Shown piece after piece: positions 50,809 to 58,840 of a stretch of DNA of 58,840 bases. The stretch is from Bacillota bacterium (GTDB lineage Bacteria > Bacillota > Negativicutes > Sporomusales > Sporomusaceae). How positions within the stretch are numbered: position 1 is the first letter of the stretch; each line of letters starts with the position of its first letter. A program made the position numbers and the translations under genes. Under the pieces are notes generated by a model, which searched no databases, had not been told where the DNA came from, and saw only the letters and a list, made by a program, of their open reading frames with translations. The stretch is from positions 1 to 58,840 of the forward strand of contig JAEZVB010000085.1 of the NCBI GenBank assembly GCA_023443285.1, written 5' to 3'.

Positions 50809-52797
50809 ATGGCAATGCCGGTTAGTATGCAAAAACGCCTGGCCTGGTTTTTGACGTTAACCATGCTGGTACTATTTGCTTTAGCGGGGAGGATTGCGTG
50901 GATTCAATTCGGCGAAGGCCAGCAACTGAGTGCCAGAGTGCAGGATCAACTTAGAGAAAACTGGGTAGTCCAGTCGCCGCGAGGCACAATATATGACAGA
51001 AATGGACAGCAGCTAGCGGTAAGTAGTTTGAATAAATCGCTGTATGCAGATCCACAGGAAGTAAAAGATTTTGATGAATTGGCTACGCTACTGGCGCCCA
51101 TCGTTGGGGTTTCTCCCGCAGATATCAAGGAGCGATTAGCAGCCGGGGCTCGTTTTGTCTGGATTAAACGAACGCTTGAGCCGGAAGCGGCCAAGGCGGT
51201 TGAGGTACTTATCAAGGAACGTGAACTGACTGGCCTGGGTTTTATCGAGGAAAGCAAACGCTACTACCCTAATGATAAGCTGGCAGCGCAGGTGTTGGGT
51301 TTTGTCGGTACCGATGATGTTGGCTTGGAAGGGCTTGAAATGTCTCTGGATAAAGTAATCAAGGGTGAAAAGCGTAAGCAGGTTATTAATACAGATAGCT
51401 ATGGAATACCGATATTTCAATCCATTTTTTCTTTTTTGCCAGAAAAAAAAGGGCGCTCTGTTTATCTTACTATTGATAGTAATATTCAATACGTTGTTGA
51501 ACGGGCGCTTGATGCTGCTATGGCTACGACTGGTGCCAAAGCCGGTACGGTGATCATTATGCAGCCCAAGACCGGGGAAATTTTGGCAATGGCCAGTCGT
51601 CCTACCTATAATCCTAATCAATTTTACCGCTATGGTCCAGCAGAATTAAAAAACCGGGCTGTGTCGATTGTGTATGAGCCTGGTTCGACCTTTAAGTCCA
51701 TTATTGCAGCAGCAGCTTTGGAAGATGGTAAGGTGCGTCCGGATGAGCGGTTTGTAGATAAGGGGTATGTGGAGATATCAGGAAGAAAGATTAAAAACTG
51801 GAGTGGTGAAAGCTATGGTGCGGTAACCTTTCTTGATATCATAAAAAACTCGATTAATACAGGTTTCGTTGAAGTTGGTTTGCGCCTTGGCGGGGCCAAA
51901 CTGACTAATTATGCGCGGGCATTTGGCTTTGGGAAGGCAACAGGTATAGAATTGCCGGGGGAAGAAGACGGACTGCTGTTTGATCCTAAGGAGATGCGTG
52001 ACAGCGATACAGCTACTATGTCGATTGGGCAAAGTATTGCAGTTACGCCACTTCAGCTTACGGCAGCTATTGCGGCTATTGCCAATGATGGTGTACTGCT
52101 AAAACCCCGGATTATTAAAGAATATCGGAACGAAGACGGCACGCTGGCTGAAGTTTTCGACCCTGTTGTTGTCAGACAGGTCATTAGCCCGGAAAACGCC
52201 AAGGTGCTGACAGGGATGTTAGAGAAGGTCGTGAGTGAAGGCGGCGGTAAACTGGCAGCAGTCAAGGGCTACCGCTTTGCCGGGAAAACAGGGACGGCCG
52301 AGAGATTAAATGCTGACGGACGGGGTTATTCTGAAGGACATTATATTGCTTCTTTCGTTGGTTTCGGGCCTGTTGATGACCCGCAGGTAGCCGCGCTGGT
52401 GATGCTTGATGATCCCAGTGGCATTTATTATGGCGGGACAATTGCTGCGCCGGTATTTAATGATATTATGACTCAGGTTATGCGTGTATTAAGTATTCGG
52501 CCGGAGACGGGTAACTATGTATTGCCACCGCCAAATCCGGGAGTGTTGCCTGCGGGAGTGGTCTCTGTCCCGGCTAGTCTAGTGCCGCCACCACAAGCGC
52601 CTGTTGGCCATGTCTTGGTTCCTGCACTTACCGGCAGCTCGATTCGGGAAGCGGGGGAGGCGCTACATGGTCTGGGGCTTACCTTTGTGCCTGTAGGAAC
52701 AGGAACAGCGGTAAAGCAAAGTATTGCTCCCTATATGCCGGTAAAACCCGGTACTGAGATTGTTGTCTATTTTGAATCAATGAATACAAGGCCGTAG
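50809..52797 (+). CDS. spoVD: SpoVD-type penicillin-binding protein with PASTA domain
   Basis: 662 residues. An N-terminal membrane helix (about 11-31) is followed by a PBP dimerisation domain (GTIYDRNGQQLAVS) and a class B transpeptidase with the active-site GSTFK (Ser at about 294), SINTG and KTGTAE (about 492). Residues about 595-655 form one PASTA domain after a Pro-rich linker. This is the SpoVD layout, needed for spore cortex; it could instead be a vegetative class B PBP. It lies outside any division cluster. No partner FtsW/SpoVE is adjacent. Confidence 0.85.
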   Translation: MAMPVSMQKRLAWFLTLTMLVLFALAGRIAWIQFGEGQQLSARVQDQLRENWVVQSPRGTIYDRNGQQLAVSSLNKSLYADPQEVKDFDELATLLAPIVGVSPADIKERLAAGARFVWIKRTLEPEAAKAVEVLIKERELTGLGFIEESKRYYPNDKLAAQVLGFVGTDDVGLEGLEMSLDKVIKGEKRKQVINTDSYGIPIFQSIFSFLPEKKGRSVYLTIDSNIQYVVERALDAAMATTGAKAGTVIIMQPKTGEILAMASRPTYNPNQFYRYGPAELKNRAVSIVYEPGSTFKSIIAAAALEDGKVRPDERFVDKGYVEISGRKIKNWSGESYGAVTFLDIIKNSINTGFVEVGLRLGGAKLTNYARAFGFGKATGIELPGEEDGLLFDPKEMRDSDTATMSIGQSIAVTPLQLTAAIAAIANDGVLLKPRIIKEYRNEDGTLAEVFDPVVVRQVISPENAKVLTGMLEKVVSEGGGKLAAVKGYRFAGKTGTAERLNADGRGYSEGHYIASFVGFGPVDDPQVAALVMLDDPSGIYYGGTIAAPVFNDIMTQVMRVLSIRPETGNYVLPPPNPGVLPAGVVSVPASLVPPPQAPVGHVLVPALTGSSIREAGEALHGLGLTFVPVGTGTAVKQSIAPYMPVKPGTEIVVYFESMNTRP

Positions 52798-52849
52798 GGT
52801 GGATATTCTACTAAAAGAATCAGAACCGATTCAACTTGATGAGCAGATA

Positions 52850-52880
52850 CAACAAAAGGCGGCTAAGCCGCCTTTTGTTG
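52850..52880. terminator. Bidirectional terminator after the PBP gene
   Basis: CAACAAAAGGCGGC-TAA-GCCGCCTTTTGTTG is a perfect 14-bp stem. The short frame 52799-52984 crossing it is not a gene. Confidence 0.85.
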
Positions 52881-52889
52881 CCCTAGCAG

Positions 52890-52950
52890 GAATTCTACTT
52901 TCACCGACTTTTGCCATCGTCAGAGGCTCAAGCAAGCCGTGTTTTCTTTT
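52890..52950 (+). repeat. Intergenic repeat family, copy F (partial)
   Basis: Only the right half is kept: CACCGACTTTTGCCATCGTC, AGAGGCTCAAGCAAGCCGTG and TTTTCTTTT. Confidence 0.5.
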
Positions 52951-52951
52951 A

Positions 52952-53221
52952 CTATTTGTTATTGACGTCAAATTGGGAAGTTAGTGTGCTAGTGGTTGCT
53001 GTGCCTTGGGCTGTGGTTTGTCCGCCCATGGTAGATTCATATTGTTCAATCATGCGGCGAACCATTTGACCGCCTACCCGGCCACAATCGGCCGAAGTCA
53101 TGGTCGACCAACCCTGGCTGCGAACGCGTTCGCTAATACCAAGTTCACTTGCCACTTCGAGCTTCATGCGATCAAGGGCGTTTTCTGCTCCGGGATTAAC
53201 AGGTTTGTTGCTTCTAGACAT
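52952..53221 (-). CDS. Alpha/beta-type small acid-soluble spore protein
   Basis: 89 residues. The SASP core is plain: ALDRMKLEVASELGI, which includes the germination-protease site (E-x-A/S), and GWSTMTSADCGRVGGQMVRRMIEQYE, the DNA-binding helices. The C-terminal 25 residues are a Thr/Gln-rich extension (GGQTTAQGTATTSTL) beyond the usual length of about 65-70. It coats and protects DNA in dormant spores and shows the organism forms endospores. Confidence 0.95.
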   Translation of the reverse strand: MSRSNKPVNPGAENALDRMKLEVASELGISERVRSQGWSTMTSADCGRVGGQMVRRMIEQYESTMGGQTTAQGTATTSTLTSQFDVNNK

Positions 53222-53469
53222 AGAATAAGCACCTCCTAATTTTGTTCTATTCCTAGTATTTGCGGCAGGAATTCACGGTATGCTATAAACATTATGTTAA
53301 TCAAGTAAAATAATTCCATTAACTTGCTGTAGATTGACCTGGCAGCTACAAGGCGGAAATTGTAGTAAATATGCTGGAAAAGACATGAATTCCATGGAAG
53401 GAATTTACAGGTAGACGGAGAACTATGTATGTAAGGAATAGTACGCAATTTGATGTTAGGAGCATTGCT

Positions 53470-53811
53470 ATGCATGAGTTTGCAATAGCACAAGGAGTAT
53501 TGGATATTGTTTTACGTACAGCTTCACGTTATAGCGCCGCTAGTGTCCTCTGTGTTAAGGTTATGGTGGGTGAGCTCACGGGAACAGTGCCAGAGGCGTT
53601 GGAGGTCGGCTTTGCCGCGCTGGCTAAAGGAACTATAGCCGAGAATGCCTGCCTTTCTATCCAAGTGGTACCTTTAACAGGACATTGCCGGGACTGTGGC
53701 TGCAAAACCGGTATTGATAAACATTGTTTTACTTGCGCAAGTTGTGGCTCACATGCAGTAGAGATCATAACCGGACGCGAATTAATAGTAGAAAGTGTGG
53801 AGGTAGAGTAG
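53470..53811 (+). CDS. hypA: Hydrogenase nickel insertion protein HypA
   Basis: 113 residues from ATG 53470, the standard HypA length, beginning MHEFAIAQ with the nickel-binding His 2. The zinc site is CRDCG ... CASCG (about residues 74-98). It hands Ni2+ to [NiFe] hydrogenase or urease precursors. It is followed directly by hypB; the remaining hyp genes and any hydrogenase lie elsewhere. Confidence 0.93.
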   Translation: MHEFAIAQGVLDIVLRTASRYSAASVLCVKVMVGELTGTVPEALEVGFAALAKGTIAENACLSIQVVPLTGHCRDCGCKTGIDKHCFTCASCGSHAVEIITGRELIVESVEVE

Positions 53812-53814
53812 TCT

Positions 53815-54480
53815 TTGGAAATTAGCGTGATGAGCAATATTCTGGAAAAGAATGAGGAAATAGCAGCCGAGCTAAACGCCATGTTTACCAGGCGGGGCAT
53901 TTTAGCAGTTAATTTGCTGGGTTCGCCGGGATGCGGCAAAACCTCACTTGTTGAGCAGACTGTGAGTTTGCTTAAAGATGATTTCGCAATTGCTATTATC
54001 GAAGGGGATCTCTATACTTCTAAAGATGCTGATCGCATTGCTGCCCATGGCGTGCCGGTTATACAAATCAATACTCATGGGGGCTGCCATTTGGATGCCG
54101 CGATGGTTAAAACGGTAATTGATCAATTGGATTTAAATAAACTGGATATTCTCATTATTGAAAATGTCGGGAACTTGGTTTGTCCGGCTGAATTTGCCGT
54201 AGGGGAGCATGCCAAAGTGGTAATTCTTAGTGTTACCGAAGGCGAGGACAAGCCGTTAAAATATCCGCTTGTTTTCCAGCAGTCAGCAGCTGTTGTTATC
54301 AATAAAGTGGATTTGCTTCCATATACTGACTTTGCTATTGAATCAGCTGTGCGTGACATTGCCGGCTTAAATCCCCAGGCTGCTATGCTGCAAGTATCCT
54401 GCAAGAGTGGATCTGGAATAACTGATTGGCTGGACTGGCTAAAGAAGCAAGCACTTTTTCTCAAAAGAAAAGGACTATGA
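53815..54480 (+). CDS. hypB: Hydrogenase/urease nickel GTPase HypB
   Basis: 221 residues from TTG 53815 (GGAGGTAG upstream); ATG 53830 is an alternative. The SIMIBI GTPase motifs are GSPGCGKTSLVE (about 40), EGDLYTSKDADRI, GGCHLDAAMV with Cys and His metal ligands, and NKVDLLPY. It supplies energy and nickel for hydrogenase maturation together with HypA, 3 bases upstream. The N-terminal Cys/His-rich tail of some HypB is absent. Confidence 0.93.
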   Translation: MEISVMSNILEKNEEIAAELNAMFTRRGILAVNLLGSPGCGKTSLVEQTVSLLKDDFAIAIIEGDLYTSKDADRIAAHGVPVIQINTHGGCHLDAAMVKTVIDQLDLNKLDILIIENVGNLVCPAEFAVGEHAKVVILSVTEGEDKPLKYPLVFQQSAAVVINKVDLLPYTDFAIESAVRDIAGLNPQAAMLQVSCKSGSGITDWLDWLKKQALFLKRKGL

Positions 54481-54494
54481 TTAGGGGGGGTATT

Positions 54495-54683
54495 GTGGTC
54501 ATTCTGGCGGAAAAACAACGGGAAATTGAGGTTGCACGTGAACGGCTGCATCAGTTAGTAGAGCGAAAGTTTGGCAATTTTACCGATAAGGAAGTAGCCG
54601 ATCTTAGCCAGTATTTAGATCAACTTATTGTCGAGTATGAAACGGCCAATACCCGAGAAAAGAAAGTAGATAATCTGGCGTAA
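54495..54683 (+). CDS. Spo0E-like aspartyl-phosphate phosphatase
   Basis: 62 residues from GTG 54495, with an AGGGGGGG ribosome site; an ATG at 54477 overlaps that site. It is a two-helix hairpin with REIEVARERLHQLVERK and ADLSQYLDQLIVEYE, which carries the Spo0E signature S-Q-x-L-D (SQYLD). Such proteins dephosphorylate Spo0A-type response regulators and delay sporulation. It begins 15 bases after hypB. Confidence 0.78.
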   Translation: MVILAEKQREIEVARERLHQLVERKFGNFTDKEVADLSQYLDQLIVEYETANTREKKVDNLA

Positions 54684-54787
54684 CTTTAAATAAATAGGTT
54701 CTAGGCCTGTAGCCGCAAGTATACATTAATAAGGGGAAATATATGCCCTGTTTGGGTTATATTTATTGCGGCGGAGGGAATTATTTT

Positions 54788-56152
54788 TTGCGTAAACAGG
54801 AAAACCAGCAGCAACTCAGACGTGGTCTTAAAGAGCGGCATATTGGCCTGATAGCGCTAGGCGGCTCAGTGGGAGTAGGACTGTTTTTGGGATCGTCCGC
54901 AGCGATTCAAGTTGCCGGTCCTTCACTGCTTTTGTCCTATTTTATCGGGGGAATTGTGGTTTTCTTCTTATTAAGGGCGCTGGGAGAAGTAGCTGTTGCT
55001 TATCCGGTGGCTGGTTCGTTCAGCGCACATGCTCACTCCTATCTGGGAGCGCTGGCCGGTTATTTAACCGGTTGGACATATTGGTTCATGTGGGTTGTAA
55101 CAGGCATGGCCGAGATTACTGCTATCGGGATATATGTACACTATTGGTTGCCGGCGCTGCCTCAGTGGATTCCGGCCTTGCTTGCGGTAATGCTTATGAC
55201 AGGCGCAAACCTTGTTGCCGTAGGAGTTTATGGTGAATTTGAGTTCTGGTTTGCATTAATAAAGGTGTTGTCTATCATTGCCCTGATTTTGGGCGGGCTA
55301 GGTATGATTCTATTTGGCATTGGCAATAGTGGTATTCCTATAGGAATCGATAATCTATGGAGGCATGGCGGCTTTTTTCCGCAGGGTGCCACTGGGCCTG
55401 TTGCAGCGCTAGTTATGGTATTATTCTCCTATGTGGGTATTGAGGTAATTGGCATCACTGCCGGCGAGGCAAAAGATCCGGGAAGGACATTACCGGCAGC
55501 AATTGATAAGGTGTTTTGGCGTATTCTGTTGTTTTACATTGGATCGTTGTATGTGATTATGTCGATTTGCCCCTGGCCTGATATTGCCAAGACAGGCAGT
55601 CCGTTTGTATTCATTTTCGAAAAGCTGGGTATCGCCAATGCCGCCGGAATTATGAATTTTGTTGTATTATCGGCTGCGCTGTCGGCCTGTAATAGCGGCA
55701 TATTTAGCACTGGCCGCATGCTGTATACTCTGGCTATTCAAGGCGAGGCACCGGCCTTTCTCGGTCGATTAAACAATAATCAGGTTCCGGTTTGTGCGGT
55801 GTTGGTATCGGCCGCCTGCTTATTAGCCGGAGTTGTTTTGAATTATTTAATTCCGGCCAAAGTATTTGTTTATGTAACCAGCATTGGAACTTTTGCGTGT
55901 TTGTGGGTATGGGCTATTATTTTTATTGTACAGCTTGCATTTCGGAGAGGCTTGTCATCAACTGAAATTGATAAATTGATGTATCCTATGCCTTGCTATC
56001 CCTTTTCCGGGGTACTATGTTTGTTAATGCTGCTAGTAGTTGCTGTTATTATGAGCCAGGATGCGGACACTGTGTTGGCGCTCGTTATTGGTCCGCTATG
56101 GCTAGTGGGATTAACGGTTATCTACCTGGGGCGGGTGCGCAACTGGTTTTAG
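54788..56152 (+). CDS. Amino-acid permease (APC superfamily, AAT type)
   Basis: 454 residues from TTG 54788, with GGAGGG 8 bases upstream. Twelve membrane helices are visible. The first helix shows HIGLIALGGSVGVGLFLGS, the substrate-binding Gly motif of APC transporters, and a later VLFSYVGIEVIGITAGEAKDP is typical of the AAT family (asparagine, GABA, aromatic or proline permeases). The actual substrate is unknown. It lies 56 bases before alr in the same direction. Confidence 0.87.
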   Translation: MRKQENQQQLRRGLKERHIGLIALGGSVGVGLFLGSSAAIQVAGPSLLLSYFIGGIVVFFLLRALGEVAVAYPVAGSFSAHAHSYLGALAGYLTGWTYWFMWVVTGMAEITAIGIYVHYWLPALPQWIPALLAVMLMTGANLVAVGVYGEFEFWFALIKVLSIIALILGGLGMILFGIGNSGIPIGIDNLWRHGGFFPQGATGPVAALVMVLFSYVGIEVIGITAGEAKDPGRTLPAAIDKVFWRILLFYIGSLYVIMSICPWPDIAKTGSPFVFIFEKLGIANAAGIMNFVVLSAALSACNSGIFSTGRMLYTLAIQGEAPAFLGRLNNNQVPVCAVLVSAACLLAGVVLNYLIPAKVFVYVTSIGTFACLWVWAIIFIVQLAFRRGLSSTEIDKLMYPMPCYPFSGVLCLLMLLVVAVIMSQDADTVLALVIGPLWLVGLTVIYLGRVRNWF

Positions 56153-56208
56153 AGACGCAGATTAGCATGATAGTAGTAAGGCCAGTGGGTTATAGGGGGA
56201 TTGAGGTT

Positions 56209-57321
56209 ATGTTTGAACGTCCTGTTTGGGCTGAAATTGACTTGGCTGCCATTAAGAGCAACGTCAGAGAAATAAAAAAAGGCCTAAAGCCGGGAGTGAA
56301 GTTTTGTGCCGTAGTTAAGGCTGATGCTTACGGGCATGGTGCGGTAGCGGTGTCGCGAGCCGCTTTGTCTGCAGGTGCAGATCGCTTGGCGGTGGCTATC
56401 TTGGGTGAAGCCATCGCACTAAGGAAAGCTGGTTTTTTGGTTCCTATTCAGGTGTTGGGATATACGCCGGAACATCAAGCCAGAACGGTCGCCGCCTATG
56501 ATGTTGCGCAGACTGTGTATACAATAGATGCTGCGCGCGCCTTGTCGGCAGCTGGACTTGAGACCGGTAAAAAAGTAAAAGTTCACATAAAGATTGATAC
56601 AGGTATGGGCCGAATTGGCATTTTGCCGGAGCAGGCCGGAGAATTTGCGGCGGCTGTCGCTGATTTGCCAGGCGTCGAAATTGAAGGGGTATTTTCGCAT
56701 TTTGCTACTGCTGATGATACAGATAAGACTTATGCCCGAGTGCAGTACATTCAGTTTGAAGAAGCACTGCGGCGGATAAGTGACAGGGGAATTACAGTTC
56801 CAATAAGGCATATTGCCAATAGTGCCGCAACGCTGGAATTGCCGGAAACTCATTTGGACATGGTGCGGCCAGGCATTATCTTATATGGTCTGTGGCCATC
56901 GATGGAAGTGAAAAGGAATATTCAATTAATCCCGGCTATGCAGCTTAAAGCCCAGATTGCTCATATTAAAAGAGTGGCGCCGGGCACGGCGATCAGTTAT
57001 GGGCGAACCTATGTAGCCGCACAAGACTGCCAAATTGCAACGTTGCCTATCGGTTATGCAGACGGTTGGACGAGGCTATTATCTGGGAAAACCAGTATTC
57101 TTATTAATGGGCGCCGGGCTCCATTGGTGGGGAGAATCTGCATGGATCAATGTATGGCAGATGTCAGTGGTATACCTGATCTTAACGTCGGCGATACGGC
57201 GACATTGTTTGGTGTGCCGGAGCTGTCGGCAGATGAAGTTGCCGGTATTTTGGGGACGATCAATTACGAATTAGTATGTATGATCGGCAAACGGGTGCCT
57301 CGTACATATATCAATACCTAG
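56209..57321 (+). CDS. alr: Alanine racemase
   Basis: 370 residues from ATG 56209 (AGGGGGA 8 bases upstream); a longer in-frame reading starts inside the permease gene. The PLP-binding Lys is in VVKADAYGHGA (about residue 38) and the second catalytic Tyr in AISYGRTY (about 264); GRICMDQCMADVS is the conserved carboxylate loop. It makes D-alanine for peptidoglycan and, in spore formers, controls germination by L-alanine. It sits between two amino-acid transporters. Confidence 0.96.
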   Translation: MFERPVWAEIDLAAIKSNVREIKKGLKPGVKFCAVVKADAYGHGAVAVSRAALSAGADRLAVAILGEAIALRKAGFLVPIQVLGYTPEHQARTVAAYDVAQTVYTIDAARALSAAGLETGKKVKVHIKIDTGMGRIGILPEQAGEFAAAVADLPGVEIEGVFSHFATADDTDKTYARVQYIQFEEALRRISDRGITVPIRHIANSAATLELPETHLDMVRPGIILYGLWPSMEVKRNIQLIPAMQLKAQIAHIKRVAPGTAISYGRTYVAAQDCQIATLPIGYADGWTRLLSGKTSILINGRRAPLVGRICMDQCMADVSGIPDLNVGDTATLFGVPELSADEVAGILGTINYELVCMIGKRVPRTYINT

Positions 57322-57439
57322 CAGGGGGACTGTCAGCCCGGGTTGGGTGATAGTACTTGATTTGCTGCAACGAAATGATTGAAAGGGGGAGATGCGGTTA
57401 CAAAACACATACCCAATATAGTGGAAGAGGGGGATATGT

Positions 57440-58837
57440 ATGCAAGGATTTCATGATTTGGTTAATTGGGCTAATGGATATCTTTGGGGACCTCCCATGC
57501 TTATCTTGTTGTTTGGAACTCATCTATTCTTGACTTTTCGTCTTAGGTTCATTCAAAAATACGTTTGGAAGGCGATTAAGCTTTCGGTAAGTAAAGACCG
57601 ATCAGGCGAAGGGGATGTCAGTCAATTTGGAGCGCTGACTACAGCGCTTGCTGCTACCATCGGTACCGGTAACATTGTTGGGGTGGCAACTGCCGTTGGT
57701 CTTGGTGGTCCTGGGGCGGTACTCTGGTGCTGGCTGACTGGGGTTTTTGGCATGGCAACCAAATACGCCGAAGCCTTGCTCTCGGTTCGTTATCGCGTTA
57801 AGACTTCAGATGGCACAATGCTTGGCGGGCCTATGTATGCGCTGGAAAATGGCTTAAATATGAAATGGCTTGCAGTGCTGTTTTGTATATTTACTTCTAT
57901 TGCCGCATTTGGTATTGGCAATATGGTGCAGGCCAATTCAATCTCTGTTATGCTTGTGGAGACTATGGGGGTAAGTCCTTATGTGTCAGGCGGTATTTTG
58001 GCCGTGCTGACAGCAGTGGTCATCTTAGGCGGTGTAAAATCCATTGCCAACGTATGTGAGAAGCTGGTTCCGTTTATGGCTGTTTTTTATGTCATAGGTT
58101 GTGTGATTATTCTGGTTATGAATGCATCTTATCTGTCGGCAACTATCTCACTAATCGTTCAGTCAGCGTTTACGCCGCAGGCAGCTGGTGGCGGTTTTGT
58201 CGGTGCCAGTGTTATGATGGCGATGCGCTATGGTATTGCCCGCGGTTTATTCTCTAATGAGTCAGGCTTAGGTTCGGCGCCTATTGTGGCCGCAGCAGCG
58301 CAAACTAAGAACCCAGTGCGTCAGGCGCTGGTTTCTATGACTGGTACCTTTTGGGATACCGTAGTGGTGTGTGCTATGACCGGATTGGTGCTTGTCAGCA
58401 GTGTTATTGAAAATCCGACAGCCCTTAACCAATTATCAGGGGCGGCTTTGACAAAAGGCGCTTTTGCTCAGATTCCGGTTATCGGACCTATCGTGCTTAG
58501 CATTGGTTTGTTGACTTTCGTATTTTCTACGATTCTTGGCTGGTCCTATTATGGCGAACGGGCAGTAGAGTATTTGTTCGGCAAAAAATCCATTACTCCC
58601 TACCGCGTTGTCTGGGTTGTTGCCGTATTCTTAGGCTCGGTTACGTCCCTTACGCTGGTATGGGATCTTGCTGATGCCATGAATGCCTTGATGGCGATTC
58701 CTAACCTAGTTTCACTTATCGCACTCAGCGGCATCATTGTCGCAGATACCAAAAAATATCTGTGGGAAGAGGGCGGACTTGAACGAGAAGCTCCAGAGCA
58801 ATATGTTAGGAATATTGGTGCAAACAAACAAGGCTAG
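57440..58837 (+). CDS. Sodium:alanine symporter (AGCS family)
   Basis: 465 residues, about ten membrane helices. The AGCS signature is strong: GALTTALAATIGTGNIVGVA, then GPGAVLWCWLTGVFGMATKYAE, and ARGLFSNESGLGSAPI in the middle. It carries alanine or glycine into the cell with Na+. Following alr, it could supply substrate for D-alanine synthesis. The stop lies 3 bases before the end of the window. Confidence 0.93.
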   Translation: MQGFHDLVNWANGYLWGPPMLILLFGTHLFLTFRLRFIQKYVWKAIKLSVSKDRSGEGDVSQFGALTTALAATIGTGNIVGVATAVGLGGPGAVLWCWLTGVFGMATKYAEALLSVRYRVKTSDGTMLGGPMYALENGLNMKWLAVLFCIFTSIAAFGIGNMVQANSISVMLVETMGVSPYVSGGILAVLTAVVILGGVKSIANVCEKLVPFMAVFYVIGCVIILVMNASYLSATISLIVQSAFTPQAAGGGFVGASVMMAMRYGIARGLFSNESGLGSAPIVAAAAQTKNPVRQALVSMTGTFWDTVVVCAMTGLVLVSSVIENPTALNQLSGAALTKGAFAQIPVIGPIVLSIGLLTFVFSTILGWSYYGERAVEYLFGKKSITPYRVVWVVAVFLGSVTSLTLVWDLADAMNALMAIPNLVSLIALSGIIVADTKKYLWEEGGLEREAPEQYVRNIGANKQG

Positions 58838-58840
58838 ACT

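Noticed and set aside
52799..52984. 61-codon frame after the PBP gene
   Set aside because: It crosses a perfect bidirectional terminator and a repeat copy.
1..58840. CRISPR array, prophage or insertion sequence
   Set aside because: No regularly spaced direct repeats, no transposase, integrase or phage structural genes were seen.

Overview
This 58.8-kb window looks like chromosome from a spore-forming, outer-membrane-bearing firmicute (Negativicutes, most likely Sporomusaceae, around Sporomusa or Pelosinus). The sequence evidence is a signal-peptide porin, an alpha/beta small acid-soluble spore protein, a SpoVD-type PASTA transpeptidase and a Spo0E-like phosphatase, together with clostridial-style control elements: two T-boxes, a c-di-GMP-I riboswitch, Fur boxes and a CtsR box. 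There is no phage, transposase, rRNA or CRISPR array. Two tRNA-Ser genes are present.

Layout. 1-4900: the 3' part of a Nudix gene, a T-box leader, an ECF-transporter energising module (ecfA1-ecfA2-ecfT) and dapL. 5070-12150: an iron region with two Fur boxes, holding a DUF3793 protein, a diguanylate cyclase broken by a G8 tract, DUF2325 and STAS-like proteins, feoA, feoB, an HD-GYP protein, a FeoB-associated Cys-rich protein and a porin. 12170-19460: an MCP under a c-di-GMP riboswitch, a chelatase-like AAA ATPase/VWA pair, and a DUF5050 protein with a cell-wall amidase. 19560-22000: a second T-box with a trpP-like S component, and an HD-GYP protein. 22096-31240: clpB with a CtsR box, a PAS-GGDEF-EAL protein, thiD, a Pro-rich hypothetical, a metallophosphoesterase, mug and an orphan amino-acid-binding lipoprotein. 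31600-40070: an Fe-alcohol dehydrogenase and addB-addA.

40200-43240 is an AT-rich accessory island: a palindromic element, an operator-like dyad, a possible 25-aa peptide, a WYL regulator, a DUF91/NucS-like nuclease and a secreted protein. 43350-50590: an LPP20-like protein, corA, two tRNA-Ser genes, a MerR regulator with a textbook operator before trmO, a dipeptidase and a TerC-family protein. 50800-58837: a SpoVD-like PBP, SASP, hypA-hypB, a Spo0E-like protein, an amino-acid permease, alanine racemase and an alanine:sodium symporter.

How the parts fit. The two T-boxes both read as tryptophan sensors (UGG specifier, UGGC antiterminator bulge). They would couple the ECF motor at 1.1-3.5 kb to its probable tryptophan S component at 20.1 kb. 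Cyclic-di-GMP recurs: two proteins with GGDEF domains (one also carrying EAL), two HD-GYP proteins and one riboswitch-controlled chemoreceptor; two of these lie in or next to the Fur-controlled ferrous-iron region. At least six copies of a ~90-nt intergenic repeat and two copies of a 123-bp ERIC-like palindrome lie between genes.
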